Positions 6,102-8,394 of a stretch of 8,394 bases of DNA are shown here, piece after piece. The stretch is from positions 1-8,394 of the forward strand of contig URSW01000064.1 of NCBI GenBank assembly GCA_900550625.1, read 5' to 3'. Made by a program: the position numbers and the translations under genes. The stretch comes from an uncultured Eubacteriales bacterium (GTDB lineage Bacteria > Bacillota > Clostridia > Oscillospirales > CAG-272). The stretch's first letter is position 1, and every line of letters starts with the position of its first letter. Below the pieces are notes generated by a model. The model was given only the letters and a program-made list of their open reading frames with translations, was not told the DNA's origin and did not search any database.

Positions 6102-6270
6102 CAACTTCAGAGTTAAGGCTATGATTGAAAATCAGAAGAAAAGCTACGGGTGAGAGTTCCTGTTTGTCGAGGCGAACATCGATGCGGTAGAAACCGCAAA
6201 GCATTTCGGAATAAGCGCGAACAGAGCCGGAGACTGTCTCAAAGACAAAAGAACGGCGGTTTACTATGAT
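6085..6270 (+). pseudogene. Decayed C-terminal part of a von Willebrand factor A-type protein gene
   Basis: In one frame the sequence reads HLYDNFRVKAMIENQKKSYG, then a TGA (6151-6153), then EFLFVEANIDAVETAKHFGI and SANRAGD. This closely follows the end of a bacterial VWA-domain family in which I recall the conserved reading YGWEFLFLGANIDAVETA, so TGA stands where TGG for Trp is expected. The resemblance fades after about 6270 (DKRTAVYYDKR), and the frame then runs on as unrelated-looking sequence to a TAA at 6394-6396. No VWA core (MIDAS DxSxS) is visible upstream: only the last 60 or so residues survive. It is a truncated and stopped remnant, not a working gene. The family call is from memory of the motif and should be checked by translated search. 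Confidence 0.6.
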
Positions 6271-6399
6271 AAAAGAGCCTGCGGATTTTGTTCCTGTCTC
6301 CTGTCTCAAAAGCATTATTATCGGAATTTTTCACCGTCAGGTGTCGCAGACAAGCTCCGATACGGCGCATATCAAAATTCAAATACCCCCACATAAAAC

Positions 6400-6429
6400 C
6401 AGCCTCGGGTGATTTCTCACCCGAGGCTG
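6400..6429. terminator. Bidirectional terminator between convergent regions
   Basis: A perfect 13-base stem, CAGCCTCGGGTGA and TCACCCGAGGCTG, with loop TTTC. Read on the minus strand it follows the lipoprotein gene ending at 6448 by 18 bases and is succeeded by GGTTTTATG, giving a U-tract. On the plus strand it is followed by TATGTTTTATTT, so it can also stop transcription coming from the left. Confidence 0.85.
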
Positions 6430-6447
6430 TATGTTTTATTTGAAAGC

Positions 6448-7518
6448 TCAATCGCAGACTGCAAAATACAGAGAGGTGTAGGGGTCGATCAGGCCAATGT
6501 CCGTGATGCACGCTTCGGGCGCGATGCTGTCAAGCTGCGCCTGCTTTGCGCTGTCCTTGTAATTGTCCGACTGCGCTTCGGCGGCAAAGATAAGCCCGTT
6601 GTAATCCTCGGGCATATAGACGACATAGCTCTTCGTGAGGATCATCGCCCATTCGCCGATGCCGTACTGCCAATCGGTCGAGTACGCGAACTCGATCATA
6701 TAGCTCTGACCGTTTACGCTCACGGTGTGGACGTAATAATTCTCGCCGCGCTGCGTATTGCCGTATGCGGTGGACGCGGTAAGCCACATTCCGGTATAGT
6801 AATCGTAAAGCTCGCTCTTCGTATATGCCATGTAGTCGCCCTGCGGAATCGAGCTCTCGGGGATGTAGCAGACAGCGTCAAACTGAAGCTCGCGGATGCC
6901 GTCGTGAACGTCCTCCCTCTGCTTTGCGACCTCCCAATAGCAGTCGGCAGTGCTGTAATCCTCGCCGAGCCCGTAATATGTGCATACTCCGTCCTTGAGG
7001 AGATAATACCCGTCGTCCGTCTCGGCGTTCAGCCCAACCCCCGCCCGTGCGAAGCACGGCTCCTTTGACACGATCTCTTCCGCGGAGACGAGCGTTCCGC
7101 CGTTCGCACTGTCGATCAGATCGCCGCTCACGGTGCGGTCGAGCATCAGCACGTCGCCGTTTTCGCCGAAGTGGAGGGTCACGCCGTCCTCCTCCGCCCA
7201 CAGAGTGCCGTCGGCGAGCACCGCACTGTTTTCATCGAGAAATTCCCATGTCGAGTCGTCATAGATTCTGAGCCAAAGGTTCTCGCCGACGTAGCTCCAA
7301 AGTCCGACATACTCGCCGGCATCCGCCGCAGCGCCGTCGATATCCTCGGTATCGGACGTTTCGTCGTCGAGCTCGGCGGTGCTCTCCTTCGGCGCGCGCT
7401 CGGTCATGTCGGTCGTGCTCCGCTCATCGTCCCCGTCGTCGGAGCTGCCGCATGCGGCAAGAGCAATACAAAGGACGGCAGCCAATAAAAATGCGATGAT
7501 CTTCTTCAGGTGAATCAG
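6448..7518 (-). CDS. Secreted acidic lipoprotein of unknown function (rare CTG start)
   Basis: The minus-strand frame encodes about 356 residues when read from a CTG at 7518. The signal is (M)IHLKKIIAFLLAAVLCIALA followed by A-Cys23, a perfect LAAC lipobox, so the protein should be lipid-anchored outside the cell. The first conventional start, TTG at 7485, would leave 11 uncharged residues before the Cys and lose the Lys-Lys, so it is unlikely. An acidic Asp/Glu/Ser/Thr linker follows to about residue 65. Then comes a beta module (YVGLWSYVGENLWLRIYDDS, DGTLWAEEDGVTLHF, GDLIDSANGGTLVS) of the type found repeatedly in clostridial lipoproteins. The C-terminal half is aromatic-rich (YDYYTGMWLTASTAYGNTQR, SYMIEFAYSTDWQYGIGEWA). 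No catalytic motif is seen. The gene is clearly GC-richer than the lipoprotein at 3666. It lies 121 bases downstream of the hydrolase gene on the same strand. Confidence 0.82.
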   Translation of the reverse strand: MIHLKKIIAFLLAAVLCIALAACGSSDDGDDERSTTDMTERAPKESTAELDDETSDTEDIDGAAADAGEYVGLWSYVGENLWLRIYDDSTWEFLDENSAVLADGTLWAEEDGVTLHFGENGDVLMLDRTVSGDLIDSANGGTLVSAEEIVSKEPCFARAGVGLNAETDDGYYLLKDGVCTYYGLGEDYSTADCYWEVAKQREDVHDGIRELQFDAVCYIPESSIPQGDYMAYTKSELYDYYTGMWLTASTAYGNTQRGENYYVHTVSVNGQSYMIEFAYSTDWQYGIGEWAMILTKSYVVYMPEDYNGLIFAAEAQSDNYKDSAKQAQLDSIAPEACITDIGLIDPYTSLYFAVCD

Positions 7519-7524
7519 ACTTGT

Positions 7525-7532
7525 CTCCTTTT
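7525..7532 (-). promoter_or_regulatory. Shine-Dalgarno that decides the lipoprotein start
   Basis: On the minus strand AAAAGGAG ends six bases before CTG (7518) and nine before ATT (7515). It is about 39 bases from the TTG at 7485, too far to serve it. It therefore supports initiation at a rare codon that also restores a complete lipoprotein signal peptide. Confidence 0.6.
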
Positions 7533-7553
7533 ATTTGAATATTTTCGGTTCGG

Positions 7554-7559
7554 TGTCAA
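7554..7559 (-). promoter_or_regulatory. Candidate -35 element (TTGACA)
   Basis: A consensus TTGACA on the minus strand lies 36 bases before the proposed CTG start. The expected -10 position holds only AAATAA or similar, a poor match, so the promoter is uncertain. If real it would start the lipoprotein transcript only a few bases ahead of the Shine-Dalgarno. Confidence 0.25.
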
Positions 7560-7606
7560 TGCGGACAGGCGGTGTCACGGCGTGCTTCTCCCGATCGTAT
7601 CAGCGG

Positions 7607-7622
7607 CCGCCGAGTTCGGCGG
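7607..7622 (-). other. GC-rich hairpin downstream of the hydrolase gene
   Basis: CCGCCGA and TCGGCGG form a 7-base inverted repeat with two bases between them (effectively a six-pair stem with a four-base loop), 18 bases after the hydrolase stop on the minus strand. There is no T-tract after it on either strand, so it may be a weak terminator or an RNA-stabilising end; the call is tentative. Confidence 0.3.
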
Positions 7623-7639
7623 AATTCGGCTGTCTGCGG

Positions 7640-8394
7640 TTATTCCCGACCGCCGCCTGCGCAAAGTCCGCGCATCCACGCGGCAGCCTCATACGTCCAT
7701 CGGCTCGAGCGCGGATATTTTTCCGGATCGCCGAGCCCTATGCCATGCTGTCCGTCCGGGTAAAGGTGAAGCTCGCACGGCACCTTTGCCCTCACATATG
7801 CCTCGGCGAGGACAAGCGCGTTTCGCGGATCGACGCATTCGTCGGGGAATGAGTGCCAGATGAACGCGGGGGCGCTTTTTTCGTCAACGTACCGTTCAAG
7901 GGATACCTCTTCCTCGCCGTATTCCTCCGTGACAAGATTGTCGAAGCAGAAGCAGCGTATGTCCTCCCTCGTCGATACGACGCCGTATGTGAGGATAACA
8001 CCGTTCGGACGGTTCGCGCCGTACTCCATATCGGGGGAGCTTTTTGCAAAGTCGCAGTGCCACATGGCACCGATCACGCCGGCAAGATAGCCTCCCGCCG
8101 ACGATCCTATGACAAAGAGTTTGTCTGGGTCGATGCAGTATTTCTCCGCGTTTTCGCGTATGTGGACGATCGCCGCGGACACGTCGGTGAGCGGGCGCGG
8201 GAAGAACGATTTCGGCTTTCCGATCGAGTAATTCAGGACAAATGCGTTGAAGCCCTCCGCCATGAAGCGGATCGCAAACGGATCGCCCTCATGCGAGGCA
8301 AGCGCATAGAATCCTCCGCCCGGCAGTACGAGCATCGCGGGACGGCATCCGGGGAGGATGTACGAGGTCAGCGTCACGTCGGGACGCACGGGAT
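7640..8394 (-). CDS. Alpha/beta hydrolase, esterase type (runs off the right edge)
   Basis: At least 249 residues, read leftward. The family elements occur in order, numbered from the GTG at 8389: MLVLPGGGFYALASHEGD (19-36), corresponding to the oxyanion-hole glycine motif of HGG-type esterases; FVLNYSI; LTDVSAAIVHIRENAEKYCI (67-86); the nucleophile motif VIGSSAGGYLAG with Ser97; an acid-loop segment FIWHSFPDECVDPRN (Asp183 the likely acid); and ELHLYPDGQHGIGLGD with His215. The complete triad suggests an active enzyme. The closest group I know is the acetyl-xylan/feruloyl-esterase-like hydrolases of gut bacteria, which remove acyl groups from plant polysaccharide fragments; the substrate is inference. 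No signal peptide is visible, so it is probably cytoplasmic. The GTG at 8389 is five bases from the edge and the frame is open beyond it, so the true start may lie outside the window. Confidence 0.88.
   Translation of the reverse strand, partial: PVRPDVTLTSYILPGCRPAMLVLPGGGFYALASHEGDPFAIRFMAEGFNAFVLNYSIGKPKSFFPRPLTDVSAAIVHIRENAEKYCIDPDKLFVIGSSAGGYLAGVIGAMWHCDFAKSSPDMEYGANRPNGVILTYGVVSTREDIRCFCFDNLVTEEYGEEEVSLERYVDEKSAPAFIWHSFPDECVDPRNALVLAEAYVRAKVPCELHLYPDGQHGIGLGDPEKYPRSSRWTYEAAAWMRGLCAGGGRE

Noticed and set aside
5052..6153. TGA codons at the lipoprotein end and inside the VWA remnant, hinting at TGA recoding to Trp
   Set aside because: Other genes here use TGG for Trp throughout, and TGA ends the TPM gene right after its expected GGSF tail and also ends the 135-residue protein; nonsense change is the simpler reading.
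6234..6310. Repeated CTGTCTCAAA (6234-6243 and 6301-6310) with a third CTGTCTC at 6294-6300
   Set aside because: Copies are short and irregularly spaced with no array or element ends; not enough for CRISPR, a transposon end or an attachment site.
6409..7068. 219-codon plus-strand ORF opposite the minus-strand lipoprotein
   Set aside because: It is the complement of a clear lipoprotein gene with terminator and signal peptide; GC-rich coding DNA often opens antisense frames.

Overview
The window reads as a piece of a low-to-mid GC Gram-positive chromosome or metagenomic contig, most likely a gut-type member of class Clostridia (Oscillospiraceae/Ruminococcaceae-like). The reasons are strong GGAGG-type ribosome binding sites, lipoproteins with short Lys-rich signal peptides, a PQTGD-type sortase sorting signal followed by a membrane segment and a KKK tail, and a TPM-domain protein with the C-terminal tail layout I associate with clostridial TPM proteins. 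The placement is inference; there is no rRNA or other taxonomic marker.

Layout. Positions 1-3577 hold a plus-strand run: the last 41 codons of an unidentified helical protein, a double zinc-ribbon protein with a C-terminal membrane anchor (154-1248), a secreted/anchored TPM-domain protein (1261-2085), a soluble protein that I believe is the DUF6935 type (2146-2715), and two small proteins of unknown function (2796-3203 and 3236-3577). The first three genes are tightly spaced and look like one operon. A weak hairpin at 2748-2769 may separate the two small genes from them, and a strong terminator at 3589-3618 closes the run. Positions 3666-5847 are visibly more AT-rich and hold a large lipoprotein gene (3666-5054), an open but startless in-frame tail (5055-5219), and a sortase-anchored surface protein gene split by a frameshift (5216-5847), ending in a good terminator at 5868-5898.

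Positions 5899-6400 hold no intact recognisable gene. They contain a 40-codon GTG-started ORF with a hydrophobic N-terminus and the decayed C-terminal end of a von Willebrand factor A-type gene in which a TGA sits where a Trp codon is expected. A bidirectional terminator (6400-6429) then separates this from a GC-rich minus-strand pair: a lipoprotein (6448-7518, apparently started from a rare CTG codon) and, upstream of it, an alpha/beta hydrolase that runs off the right edge (7640-8394).

How the genes fit together. Most products here sit in or beyond the membrane: a tail-anchored zinc-ribbon protein, an anchored TPM protein, two lipoproteins and one cell-wall-anchored protein. The zinc ribbon-TPM-DUF group is the only set that looks like a co-evolved module; a role in envelope quality control or stress is inference. 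I did not find a CRISPR array, transposase, integrase, tRNA, rRNA, riboswitch or toxin-antitoxin pair. The middle of the window (5055-6400) looks like a zone of gene decay rather than a new system.
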